Positions 15,966-24,627 of a stretch of 43,360 nt of DNA are shown piece by piece. Position numbers and translations under genes: made by a program. The stretch is taken from assembly GCA_015057035.1 (NCBI GenBank), contig SVFC01000018.1:1-43360 (forward strand). Reading direction: 5' to 3'. The notes beneath the pieces are model-generated. The model saw only the letters and a list, made by a program, of their open reading frames with translations. It did not search any database and was not told the DNA's origin. Every line of letters starts with the position of its first letter. The first letter of the stretch is position 1. Source of the DNA: Lachnospiraceae bacterium. GTDB taxonomy: Bacteria; Bacillota; Clostridia; Lachnospirales; Lachnospiraceae.

Positions 15966-16249
15966 TGGAAATTTTTGAATTGATACTCTTAGGCTTTATT
16001 ATTGTTTGTGCTTTGGCGGTAAGTTTTTCTAAGAATTTGTTAAATTCGATTCTGGTATATATGTCTTATAGTTTGGTTATGGCGATTATCTGGATTTTTC
16101 TGGAGTCTCCAGACCTTGCCATCACAGAGGCTGCTGTTGGAGCAGGGGTAACAAGTTTGTTATTCTTTGTTACATTGAAAAAAATACATGCTATGAGAGA
16201 GGAGGATAAGGAAGATGAGCAGACAAATTCCGAAGAACGAGTTAAATAA
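15965..16249 (+). CDS. DUF4040 antiporter subunit (MbhD; MrpA C-terminal module)
   Basis: This 94-residue, three-TM protein matches the DUF4040/MbhD module. In standard Mrp complexes this module is fused to the C-terminal part of MrpA. The key segment is ESPDLAITEAAVGAGVTSLLFFVTL (residues ~47-71), with the conserved acidic pair Asp50 and Glu55 thought to serve ion passage. The stand-alone form is the arrangement of Mbh-type complexes. The last 35 bases overlap the next gene in another frame. Confidence 0.9.
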   Translation: MEIFELILLGFIIVCALAVSFSKNLLNSILVYMSYSLVMAIIWIFLESPDLAITEAAVGAGVTSLLFFVTLKKIHAMREEDKEDEQTNSEERVK

Positions 16250-17174
16250 AAAACTCTCCTATCGTCTCAAACAGTGGTTTTTAGGGGAATCAGATACCTA
16301 TGTGGGGATTCTGGAGTCCCAGCCACAGGAAGAGCGTGTGCCAGACCAGAAGATGATTAAAAGTCATCAGCAGGATCAGCAAGCTTTATTAGAACAGGTG
16401 CATGATACTCAGCATAACAAGGTTTATAAAAACTTTTTCCGTTTTTATCGTATCACAGCGGTGGTATGTTGTGTGGCTCTGGTTTCGATTCTTTTGATTG
16501 CTGTTTCCTATCTTCCACCAGTGGGTAATCCAGATAACCCTGCACATAACGAAGTGGTGGACAAGTATATCGAAGATGGACTTCAGGATACAGGTGCAGT
16601 TAACGTGGTAACGGGTATGATTCTGGATTATCGTGCATTTGATACCTTTGGCGAGTCAAACGTATTGTTTATTGCAACCTGTACAGTGCTGATTCTTATG
16701 AGAAATGATAAGAAAAAGCCAGCAGATCATGACCATAGTGATAGACATTGGGAACCAAAATCCGACGCGATTTTACAGAAAGTGACATTTGTTTTGTTCC
16801 CAATTATTGCAATCTATGGAATCTATGTTGTGCTAAATGGACACTTATCCCCAGGTGGCGGATTCTCTGGTGGAGCAATTATTGGAGCTGGTTTGATTCT
16901 GTATCTGAATGCTTATGGAACAGAGAAAACACGTAGATTCTTTACAGAAAAAACTTACAAATACATAAGTTTTGCAGCATTGTTATTTTATTGCCTTGCG
17001 AAAAGTTATTCCTTCTACACAGGCGCGCATCACCTGGAAAGTGGAATTCCATTGGGAACACCAGGGGCTATCATCAGCTCTGGTTTGATTCTTCCACTAA
17101 ATATCTGTGTTGGTATGGTAGTAGCATGTACAATGTATGCATTTTATACACTATTTCGTAAGGAGGGCTTTTAA
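16215..17174 (+). CDS. mrpB: MbhE-MnhB fusion antiporter subunit (MrpB-like)
   Basis: The 319-residue product combines modules. Residues 1-70 are a polar tail. Residues ~75-160 resemble MbhE (TM near AVVCCVALVSILLIAVSYLPPVG, then a stretch containing GAVNVVTGMILDYRAFDTFGE and TM SNVLFIATCTVLILM). Residues ~185-319 are the MnhB domain (FVLFPIIAIYGIYVVLNGH, then SPGGGFSGGAIIGAGLILYL, four TMs). NVV..I..DYRA.DT is the canonical MbhE/MrpA-end motif. GGAGGATAAGGA precedes the ATG. The fusion and the order fit the Mbh D-E-F series. Confidence 0.92.
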   Translation: MSRQIPKNELNKKLSYRLKQWFLGESDTYVGILESQPQEERVPDQKMIKSHQQDQQALLEQVHDTQHNKVYKNFFRFYRITAVVCCVALVSILLIAVSYLPPVGNPDNPAHNEVVDKYIEDGLQDTGAVNVVTGMILDYRAFDTFGESNVLFIATCTVLILMRNDKKKPADHDHSDRHWEPKSDAILQKVTFVLFPIIAIYGIYVVLNGHLSPGGGFSGGAIIGAGLILYLNAYGTEKTRRFFTEKTYKYISFAALLFYCLAKSYSFYTGAHHLESGIPLGTPGAIISSGLILPLNICVGMVVACTMYAFYTLFRKEGF

Positions 17175-17177
17175 GAG

Positions 17178-17555
17178 ATGTTTGGACCTAATTTACTTGC
17201 GAATATAGGAGAAGCGGTGGCAATGATTCTGTTTGGAATTGGTTTCGCCAACCTCTTGTTCCAGAAAAATTTAATTAAGAAAATTATTGGATTTAATATT
17301 ATGGATACCGCAATATATTTGTTTCTTGCGGAAAAAGGCTATATCACAGGACGTATTGCCCCAATCATTGTAGATGGCGTACAGTCCCCAGAAAAATACA
17401 TCAATCCGATTCCAAGTGGACTGGTACTGACAGGTATTGTTGTATCTGTGTCTGTTACGGCGTTAATGCTGTCTCTGACTATGCGTTTATATAAACGTTA
17501 TGGAACGTTGGATTTGGATGAGATTTCCGCAGAACTCCGAAAGGAGGGAAGATAA
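17178..17555 (+). CDS. mrpC: Na+/H+ antiporter subunit MrpC-like (NuoK homologue)
   Basis: A 125-residue, three-TM NuoK/MrpC homologue. TM1 is AVAMILFGIGFANLLFQ. TM2 starts at KKIIGFNIMDTAIYLFL, where NuoK has its conserved N-x-x-x-x motif. TM3 carries the signature NPIPSGLVLTGIVVSVSVTALMLSL (family D/N-P-I/L-P-x-A-L-x-L-T-x-I-V). The stop overlaps the next start (TAATG). Confidence 0.94.
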   Translation: MFGPNLLANIGEAVAMILFGIGFANLLFQKNLIKKIIGFNIMDTAIYLFLAEKGYITGRIAPIIVDGVQSPEKYINPIPSGLVLTGIVVSVSVTALMLSLTMRLYKRYGTLDLDEISAELRKEGR

Positions 17556-19069
17556 TGGAATTTGTACAAAATGTGCCTTTCTTTTCCATTATGATTTCTA
17601 TGTTCTCGGGAATCGTATCCTCAGTGTTGCCAGGAAAAGTGGCTAGAAAAGTCAATTGCTTTATGATTACATTGGTAACGGCCATGTCTGTTTGGCTCTT
17701 GGTGTTTTTGATTCAGTCTGGCATCGGAAGCTATACCTTTATGATGGGTCATTTTCCTGCACCATTTGGAAATGAGATTCGTGCGGGAGTGCTAGAAGCC
17801 ACAATGGCGATGTTTTTTAGCATTATTATGCTACTGGCCTTGTGGGGTGGACAAACCAAAATAGATGAAGAAATTGAAGAAAGTAAGCACAATATCTATT
17901 ATATACTGATTAACTTGCTTCTCAGTTCGTTGCTAGCATTGATTTATACAAATGACTTGTTTACCGCATATGTATTCGTAGAGATTAACACTATCGCAGC
18001 ATGTGGTCTCATTATGATTCGCCAAACAGGTAGAACCATTGAGGCAGCAGTGCGCTATATGATTATGAGTTTGTTGGGCTCAGGTTTGTTGCTTTTGGGA
18101 ATCTGTATGATTTACGACATGACAGGTCATCTGCTTATGTCTAACATTCAGGAAACCATTGCTAAGATTATGGCAGAGGGAACCTATAGCGTGCCAATGT
18201 TAATTACCATCGGTATTATCACCGTGGGTCTCGCAATTAAGAGTGCATTGTTCCCATTCCATTCATGGTTGCCGGATGCATATGGTTATTCCACCATATC
18301 TTCTGCGGCAATTTTATCCAGTCTTGTATCAAAGGGTTACATCTTCCTTTTAATCAAGATTATTTATCGTGTGATTGGTTATGAACACGTAGCAAACAGC
18401 CATATTTTTAATGTGATATTTATTTTTGGTTTATGCGGAATGATTTTTGGTTCCGTAAGCGCGATTTGGGAAAAAGACATTCGAAGAATGATTGCGTTCT
18501 CTTCTGTGGCACAGATTGGATATATCTATATGGGCTTTGGCCTTGGAACGGAGGCGGGTGTAGTGGCAAGTCTGTTCCACATCCTAATGCATGGAGCAAC
18601 AAAATCATTGCTGTTCATCTCTGCCATGGGACTTACAGATGTATCTGGAAAGAGCAGAGATTTCTTCAATCTGACAGGTGCCGCATATCGTAACAAAGTG
18701 GCTGGAGTAGGCTTTTTGGTAGGCTCACTTTCTATGGTGGGAATTCCAATCTTCTCAGGTTTTGTCAGCAAGTTAATGTTTGCGGAAGCAGCGGTACAGG
18801 CAAGTCCAATGAAAATGTTCCCAACTTTGGTGGTACTGGCGATTAGTACAATCTTGAATGCGATTTACTTCCTGAAGACAGTACTTCGTATTTATACACC
18901 AGAGAAGAAGGAAGTGGAACAGGCAAAAGGCTTTGTTCGTATCAGCTGGAAAGAGCAAACGGTTTTTACAATTGCAATTGTGTTATTTATCCTTCTCAAT
19001 ATTGTTCTTGGAACCAACTCAAAGCCAATTATTGAGTTATTGATTGAAGGGCTGCATAACTTTATGTAG
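17555..19069 (+). CDS. mrpD: Antiporter-like subunit MrpD-type (NuoN/L family), copy 1
   Basis: The 504-residue protein with about 14 TM segments is an ion-translocating NuoL/M/N homologue. The conserved TM5 glutamate is present (Glu143 in FVEINTIAACGL), as is the TM7 lysine (Lys229 in GLAIKSALFPFHSWLPDAY), which mark a working antiporter half-channel. Further lysines are seen in TM8 (SSLVSKGYIFLLIK) and near the broken helix TM12. It stands directly after mrpC, as expected of MrpD/MbhH. Confidence 0.93.
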   Translation: MEFVQNVPFFSIMISMFSGIVSSVLPGKVARKVNCFMITLVTAMSVWLLVFLIQSGIGSYTFMMGHFPAPFGNEIRAGVLEATMAMFFSIIMLLALWGGQTKIDEEIEESKHNIYYILINLLLSSLLALIYTNDLFTAYVFVEINTIAACGLIMIRQTGRTIEAAVRYMIMSLLGSGLLLLGICMIYDMTGHLLMSNIQETIAKIMAEGTYSVPMLITIGIITVGLAIKSALFPFHSWLPDAYGYSTISSAAILSSLVSKGYIFLLIKIIYRVIGYEHVANSHIFNVIFIFGLCGMIFGSVSAIWEKDIRRMIAFSSVAQIGYIYMGFGLGTEAGVVASLFHILMHGATKSLLFISAMGLTDVSGKSRDFFNLTGAAYRNKVAGVGFLVGSLSMVGIPIFSGFVSKLMFAEAAVQASPMKMFPTLVVLAISTILNAIYFLKTVLRIYTPEKKEVEQAKGFVRISWKEQTVFTIAIVLFILLNIVLGTNSKPIIELLIEGLHNFM

Positions 19070-19084
19070 AAAAGAGGAGAAAAA

Positions 19085-20563
19085 ATGGATCATTCAGTAA
19101 TGATTTTATTTGCGATATTAGTTCCAATCCTATGGGGCATATTTCTTCTAATCAAACCCGAATACAAAAGCAGAAAAAATCTTGTAACCACCACGGCGAT
19201 AGGTCTGGCGTTTACAGTGGGATTTTCTCTGGTGGTGATTTTGGGCGGCAATATGGAACTTCAGCTTTTCTCATTAGGAGAAAACATGGAAGTCTACTTT
19301 AAGGTAGATGCTGTGGGAAGAATCTTTGCGGGATTGGTTACATTGATTTGGCCATTGGCGGGCTTATATGCCTTTGAGTATATGAGCCATTATACAGAGA
19401 ATAAGAGATATTTCGGCTTTTATATGATGGTGTTTGGTGTGCTTCTGGCGTTAACATTTTCAGGAAGCATCCTGACCTTCTATATCTTCTATGAGATGAT
19501 GACTCTGTTCTCTATGCCACTGGTATTTCATTTTAGAAGCAGAGAAGCCATTATGGCAGGCTTAAAATACCTGTTTTATTCGTTGGTGGGAGCATATTGT
19601 GTATTGTTTGGAATGTACTTCTTGAATCAATATGCAAGTACGCTTAGATTTACTGCGGGCGGAGCGTTGGACGCTACTGTTGCGGCAGAAAATATTGGGA
19701 TTCTGCTTGTGGCAGCATGTGCAATGATTCTTGGATTTGGTGTAAAAGCAGGTATGTTTCCAATGCATGCGTGGCTTCCAACCGCCCATCCAATTGCACC
19801 AGCACCAGCGAGTGCAGTTATGTCATCCTTAATCGTTAAGATGGGTGTTTTAGGAATGTTTAGAGTGGTATATTTCATTTTTGGAACATCATTCCTAAGA
19901 GGAACCTGGGTACAGACTGCGTGGCTTGTTTTAACACTGCTCACGGTATTTATGGGCTCAATGCTTGCCTACAGAGAAAAAGTATTCAAGAAACGACTGG
20001 CATATTCCACAGTCAGCCAGTTGTCTTACATATTGTTTGGTTTTGCGTGTATGCATCCTGTTGCACTGACAGGTGCGCTACTTCATGTGGTATTTCATGC
20101 AGTGATTAAGGCTGCACTCTTTATGAGTGCTGGTGCTGTTATTCACCAGACCGGGAAAACAAGAGTGGACGAATTAAAGGGAATTGGAAAAGAGATGCCA
20201 GTTACCTTATGGTGCTTTACCTTGTGCGCCTGCGCGCTGATTGGTTTCCCACCATTTAGCGGATTTATCAGCAAATGGTATCTGGCAACAGGAGCACTGC
20301 AGACGGAACTTGGTGTATTTGCATGGCTTGGACCAGTAGTGCTTCTGATAAGTGCTTTGCTTACTGCAGGATATCTGCTTCCAATTACAATTGATGGATT
20401 CCTGCCAGGGGCAGATTATGATTACAAGAGTCTGAAGAAAAATGAGCCAAAAAAGATTATGGTGATACCGATTCTGATTTTAGCAGCAATTGCAGTATTA
20501 CTTGGGGTATTCCCAAATCCACTGATTCAGTTTGTGGAAGCAATTGCACAGGCTTTAATGTAG
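19085..20563 (+). CDS. Antiporter-like subunit (NuoL/M/N family), copy 2
   Basis: The 492-residue, ~14-TM protein is another NuoL/M/N-type channel subunit. The TM5 glutamate is Glu137 (YIFYEMMTLFSMP). The TM7 lysine is Lys221 (GFGVKAGMFPMHAWLPTAHP). TM8 has SAVMSSLIVKMG with a conserved lysine, and the conserved His-rich turn LLHVVFHAVIKAALFM follows. AGAGGAG lies 6 bases before the ATG. Standard Mrp operons have two such subunits (A and D); this is the second of four. Confidence 0.92.
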   Translation: MDHSVMILFAILVPILWGIFLLIKPEYKSRKNLVTTTAIGLAFTVGFSLVVILGGNMELQLFSLGENMEVYFKVDAVGRIFAGLVTLIWPLAGLYAFEYMSHYTENKRYFGFYMMVFGVLLALTFSGSILTFYIFYEMMTLFSMPLVFHFRSREAIMAGLKYLFYSLVGAYCVLFGMYFLNQYASTLRFTAGGALDATVAAENIGILLVAACAMILGFGVKAGMFPMHAWLPTAHPIAPAPASAVMSSLIVKMGVLGMFRVVYFIFGTSFLRGTWVQTAWLVLTLLTVFMGSMLAYREKVFKKRLAYSTVSQLSYILFGFACMHPVALTGALLHVVFHAVIKAALFMSAGAVIHQTGKTRVDELKGIGKEMPVTLWCFTLCACALIGFPPFSGFISKWYLATGALQTELGVFAWLGPVVLLISALLTAGYLLPITIDGFLPGADYDYKSLKKNEPKKIMVIPILILAAIAVLLGVFPNPLIQFVEAIAQALM

Positions 20564-20573
20564 GAGGTGCGCC

Positions 20574-22049
20574 ATGAGTCAATATTGGATTGTTGTGGCA
20601 ATTTTGTTGCCAATCATCGGAGGTATTGCAACAGCGTTACTTCCATTCAAAAAAGAAAAATATATGTTCCTCTTTATTGAGGGATTTATGCTAGTGACTT
20701 CCGCCATTGTCTGGGGACTTTTGGCAGGGGGAACTACAGAAGTGTTCCATGTGGTGCATTTCGTACATGATTTGTCGATTTCCTTTAAAATAGACGGACT
20801 TACAATGGTGTTTGCGGGTTTGGTCTCTGTACTTTGGCCATTGGCAACCTTATATGCCTTTGAGTATATGGAACACCATGACCATAAGAAATCATTCTTT
20901 ATGTTTTATAGTATCGCTTATGGTGTAACCTTAGGCATTGCATTTGCATCGGATATGTTGTCTATGTATTTCTTCTATGAATTACTGACACTGTCTACGG
21001 TACCTTTGGTTATGCATACCTTAAAACGTGAAGCGATTCTGGCAACCAGAAAATACTTATACTACTCTCTCGGTGGTGCGGCTTTTGCATTAACGGGATT
21101 AGTATTCCTCATTGTGTATGGAAATGATTTGGAATTTGTGTTGGGCGGTTCCCTTTCTCCAGAGCTGATTGGGGATAAAGCGCCACTGTTATTGTGGATT
21201 TATCTATTTGCGTTTATGGGATTCGGTGTAAAAGCAGCCATCTGGCCACTTAGTGCATGGCTTCCACAAGCCGGCGTTGCACCAACACCTGTTACGGCAT
21301 TGCTTCATGCAGTTGCGGTGGTTAAAGCGGGTGTATTTGCCATTACACGTCTCACTTACTATAGTTTCGGTACGGAGTTCTTAAGAGGAACATGGGTACA
21401 GTATGTGGTAATGGGACTGGCAATGTTTACCATGGTGTATGGCTGTAGCCGTGCGTTAAAAGAGACCCACATTAAGAGAAGATTGGCGTTCTCAACCGTA
21501 AGTAACTTGTCCTATATTATCTTTGGTGTGACCATTATGACCCCGCTGGGACTGGTTGGTGCATTGTGCCATCTGGTGTGTCATGCGGTTATGAAGATTT
21601 GTTCCTTCATGTGTGCCGGTGCTTTTATGCATCAGACAGGAAAGTCCTATATCCACGATATGGATGGCGTAGGAAGAAAAATGCCAATTGTATTTGGTTG
21701 TTTTACAGCGGCTGCCCTTGGCCTTATGGGCGTGCCTGGCTTGGCAGGATTTATCAGTAAGTGGAATCTGGCGCAGGCTGCTGTGGACAGTAAAAATCCG
21801 ATGGCGATAGTGGGAATTGTGTGTCTGCTCATTTCTGCACTTTTGACAGCCATTTATATGATGAGTATTGTGATGAGAGCCTTTTTCCCAAGTTCAGATT
21901 TTAAGGGAGATGCCATTGCAAAAGTGACAGACCCTGGATGGAAGATGTATGTTCCATTGATTATCTGTGCTTTAGGAAACTTAGCATTAGGGTTATTCTC
22001 ACAGCCACTGGTGCAGTTCTTTATGGATATTGCAGCAGGGAAATACTAG
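20574..22049 (+). CDS. Antiporter-like subunit (NuoL/M/N family), copy 3
   Basis: The 491-residue, ~14-TM protein is closest in appearance to its upstream neighbour (similar length and shared FAGLVSVLWPLATLYAFEYM near residue 80), suggesting tandem duplication. Glu136 (YFFYELLTLSTVP) and Lys220 (GFGVKAAIWPLSAWLPQAG) are the ion-path residues; TM8 carries VAVVKAGVFAITR. The segment CHLVCHAVMKICSFMCAGAF has several Cys residues not found in the other copies. AGGAGGTG precedes the ATG. Confidence 0.92.
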   Translation: MSQYWIVVAILLPIIGGIATALLPFKKEKYMFLFIEGFMLVTSAIVWGLLAGGTTEVFHVVHFVHDLSISFKIDGLTMVFAGLVSVLWPLATLYAFEYMEHHDHKKSFFMFYSIAYGVTLGIAFASDMLSMYFFYELLTLSTVPLVMHTLKREAILATRKYLYYSLGGAAFALTGLVFLIVYGNDLEFVLGGSLSPELIGDKAPLLLWIYLFAFMGFGVKAAIWPLSAWLPQAGVAPTPVTALLHAVAVVKAGVFAITRLTYYSFGTEFLRGTWVQYVVMGLAMFTMVYGCSRALKETHIKRRLAFSTVSNLSYIIFGVTIMTPLGLVGALCHLVCHAVMKICSFMCAGAFMHQTGKSYIHDMDGVGRKMPIVFGCFTAAALGLMGVPGLAGFISKWNLAQAAVDSKNPMAIVGIVCLLISALLTAIYMMSIVMRAFFPSSDFKGDAIAKVTDPGWKMYVPLIICALGNLALGLFSQPLVQFFMDIAAGKY

Positions 22050-22063
22050 AAAGGAGACGAAGC

Positions 22064-24157
22064 ATGAGTGAAAGTGTATTGATTTATCTTATGATTTTCA
22101 TGCCTATGGTTGGTGCGTTTGTCTCTTATCTGGTAGGTAGAAAATCCAAAAAAGGAAGAGATTATCTGGTGTCAGGAATCGCAATTGCAGAGTTTGTGAT
22201 TGCATTGATGCTGGTCCTTCAATATCAAAAATGGGAGGGGGCCATTGTGACTCTTCCGGAAGTCTGTGGTATGGGGCTTACTTTTACTGTAGACGGCTTC
22301 CGCGTGTTGTACGCAGGAATCGCCACATTTATGTGGATGATGACAAGTGTATTCTCTGCGGAATACTTTGAGCATTATCGCAATCGTAACAGATATTATC
22401 TGTTCCAGTTAGTAACTTTAGGTGCAACCGTTGGCATTTTCTTATCAGCGGATTTATACACCACCTTTGTATTTTTTGAGGTTATGTCTGTGTCTTCCTA
22501 CGTATGGGTTGCACAGGATGAGAGACAGGAATCCCTTCGTGCGGCGGCCACCTATCTGGCAGTTGCAGTGATTGGCGGATTAACTCTCCTTATGGGATTG
22601 TTCCTGCTTTATACACAGGTGGGAACCCTTCGTATTGACCAGTTATATGAGGCATGCCAGGGCAAAGATGTATATGTGGCTTGTTTCTGTATGTTGGTGG
22701 GCTTTGGTGCCAAAGCAGGTGCTTTTCCACTTCAGATTTGGCTTCCAAAGGCACATCCAGTTGCACCAGCGCCAGCTAGTGCACTTTTGTCAGGTATCCT
22801 GACCAAGACAGGTATCTTCGGAGTGCTGGTAATCAGTTGCCAGATTTTACTCCACGATGTAACCTGGGGGGCAATCATTTTGGTAATTGGTATGATTACT
22901 ATGTTCCTTGGAGCGCTTCTGGCAGTATTTTCGATTGACTTTAAGAGAACCCTGGCTTGTTCTTCTGTATCCCAGATTGGGTTTATTCTGGTGGGAGTAG
23001 GTATGCAGGGACTTCTTGGAGAACACAATGAAATTGCCATCCGTGGAACCGTTCTTCATATGGTAAATCACTCGTTGTTTAAACTAGTACTTTTTATGGC
23101 AGCAGGTGTTATCTATATGAACATCCATAAGTTGGATTTGAATGACATCCGTGGTTTTGGACGCAAGAAACCATTACTGGCATTTATCTATCTGATGGGA
23201 GCATTGGGAATCGGTGGTGTTCCACTTTGGAGTGGATACATTAGTAAGACATTGCTTCATGAAAGTATTGTGGAGTATATTCACGAGCTACAAGGTGGTC
23301 ATGTTCTGGGAGCCATTTTCTCTGTAAATAATATGCAGGTTATGGAATGGGTTTTCCTGATTAGTGGCGGAATGACCATTGCTTATATGTGTAAACTATT
23401 CGTAGTAGTATTCTTGGAAAAGAACTTGGACGACAAAGTGCAGGCGGAATACGATGCGAAGAAGAAATATATGAATCCAGTGAGTGCCATCGTCCTTACT
23501 GTTAGTGCGGCGTTGTTCCCTATTATGGGAATGCTGCCAGGATTTACCATGGATAAGATGGCAGATATGAGCGAAGGCTTTATGGGTTGGAATCATGCTG
23601 GACACAGTGTGGATTATTTTACATGGACCAACCTTCGAGGCAGCCTAATCTCTATCTTTATTGGATTGGCAATCTATTTCCTGATTGTAAGACAACTTCT
23701 GATGAAGAGACAGGAAGATGGAACTCGCATATACGTCAACCGTTGGTGGAAGTATCTGGATTTGGAAGATTATTTCTACAGACCAGTATTGCTGAACATC
23801 ATTCCAGCCATTGCAGGAACGGTGTGTCTGGTAATGGACCGCCTAGTGGATGGTACGGTTGTATTACTCAGAAAGACAATTTATAAAGATAGTCCTCGTC
23901 AGACGGAATTAGATGAAGGAAACGAAGTGACCCATGGTATTGGCGCTATCCTGAATAAGTTACAGTGCTTCCTGAATCATACTTTGTGGAGAAGCCATCC
24001 AAAAGATACCGATTACGAGCACCGTATGGCGATGAAGTTTTCTTCCCTAAAAGAAAATACAGGATTCATTGGACGAAGCCTATCGTATGGCTTGATTCTG
24101 TTCTGTTTGGGACTTTGTGCCGTTTTAATTTATTTACTGGTATCTTCTGTATTTTAG
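22064..24157 (+). CDS. Antiporter-like subunit with C-terminal extension (NuoL/M/N family), copy 4
   Basis: The ATG at 22064 follows AAAGGAGA; longer upstream starts in this frame would run inside the previous gene and lack a ribosome binding site. The 697-residue protein has the usual core with Glu139 (FVFFEVMSVSSYVWV) and Lys217 (GFGAKAGAFPLQIWLPKAHP). It continues ~200 residues beyond the normal end. The extension has a TM near GSLISIFIGLAIYFLIV, amphipathic cytoplasmic stretches and a final TM (SYGLILFCLGLCAVLIYLLVSSVF). NuoL has a similar-sized tail with a lateral helix, and MbxH'-type subunits may be comparable. It closes the operon. Confidence 0.92.
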   Translation: MSESVLIYLMIFMPMVGAFVSYLVGRKSKKGRDYLVSGIAIAEFVIALMLVLQYQKWEGAIVTLPEVCGMGLTFTVDGFRVLYAGIATFMWMMTSVFSAEYFEHYRNRNRYYLFQLVTLGATVGIFLSADLYTTFVFFEVMSVSSYVWVAQDERQESLRAAATYLAVAVIGGLTLLMGLFLLYTQVGTLRIDQLYEACQGKDVYVACFCMLVGFGAKAGAFPLQIWLPKAHPVAPAPASALLSGILTKTGIFGVLVISCQILLHDVTWGAIILVIGMITMFLGALLAVFSIDFKRTLACSSVSQIGFILVGVGMQGLLGEHNEIAIRGTVLHMVNHSLFKLVLFMAAGVIYMNIHKLDLNDIRGFGRKKPLLAFIYLMGALGIGGVPLWSGYISKTLLHESIVEYIHELQGGHVLGAIFSVNNMQVMEWVFLISGGMTIAYMCKLFVVVFLEKNLDDKVQAEYDAKKKYMNPVSAIVLTVSAALFPIMGMLPGFTMDKMADMSEGFMGWNHAGHSVDYFTWTNLRGSLISIFIGLAIYFLIVRQLLMKRQEDGTRIYVNRWWKYLDLEDYFYRPVLLNIIPAIAGTVCLVMDRLVDGTVVLLRKTIYKDSPRQTELDEGNEVTHGIGAILNKLQCFLNHTLWRSHPKDTDYEHRMAMKFSSLKENTGFIGRSLSYGLILFCLGLCAVLIYLLVSSVF

Positions 24158-24201
24158 TGCTATAATACCTGTAATATGTTTTTACAAAGGAGTAGGGAGT
24201 A

Positions 24202-24561
24202 ATGGCGTTACAAGATGATTTAAGAGCTCAGCTCATTAAGCAGTTTTCGGCTGAGGTAATCGAAATAACAGAAACCAATGGGAAGAAATACTATGCGTGT
24301 CCAACCTGTAAGCGTGCAGTTGCTAAGAGTGATGTGAACTGTCCTGGTTGTGCACAGGCACTTAGCTGGCAGAATATCCGCAAGGAAGAGACCAAGATTT
24401 TGGGACCAAAGACAGCAACCTTGTCTTTTGAAGTAGCGGGAGATTTTGTAGCAGGGGACTGTAGAAAATGCCCATTGTCTTATATTGCGAAGAACAGTGG
24501 GGAAAACGTATATGAGTGTCCTCTCAATAGAAGAGTGAACTGCCCATTGAAGATTTCATAA
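24202..24561 (+). CDS. Zinc-ribbon protein of unknown function
   Basis: The 119-residue cytoplasmic protein has a clear zinc ribbon, CPTC (Cys33, Cys36) and CPGC (Cys47, Cys50). Four further Cys residues (87, 90, 106, 114; CRKC, ECP, NCP) could bind a second zinc. The N-terminus (ALQDDLRAQLIKQF) is helical. I do not recognise a named family. It follows the antiporter operon by 44 bases with a TATAAT (24161-24166) in the gap, so it may have its own promoter or be the operon's last gene. A terminator follows. Confidence 0.8.
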   Translation: MALQDDLRAQLIKQFSAEVIEITETNGKKYYACPTCKRAVAKSDVNCPGCAQALSWQNIRKEETKILGPKTATLSFEVAGDFVAGDCRKCPLSYIAKNSGENVYECPLNRRVNCPLKIS

Positions 24562-24569
24562 TAAGAATT

Positions 24570-24607
24570 AGGGAAAAGAAAGTATTATTTCTTTTCCCTT
24601 TATTTTT
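24570..24607 (+). terminator. Terminator after the zinc-ribbon gene
   Basis: AGGGAAAAGAAA (24570-24581) pairs perfectly with TTTCTTTTCCCT (24588-24599), followed by TTATTTTT. Confidence 0.85.
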
Positions 24608-24627
24608 AAAGTAAGAAGGTAGTGTAC

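Noticed and set aside
21938-22063. N-terminal extension of the fourth antiporter subunit
   Set aside because: It lies inside the preceding gene in another frame and has no ribosome binding site; ATG 22064 has AAAGGAGA and a normal TM start.
17555-24157. Complex I or formate hydrogenlyase operon
   Set aside because: NuoL/M/N-like genes are present, but there are no NuoB/C/D/H/I-type or hydrogenase subunits; MrpE/F/G/B genes show it is an antiporter-type complex.
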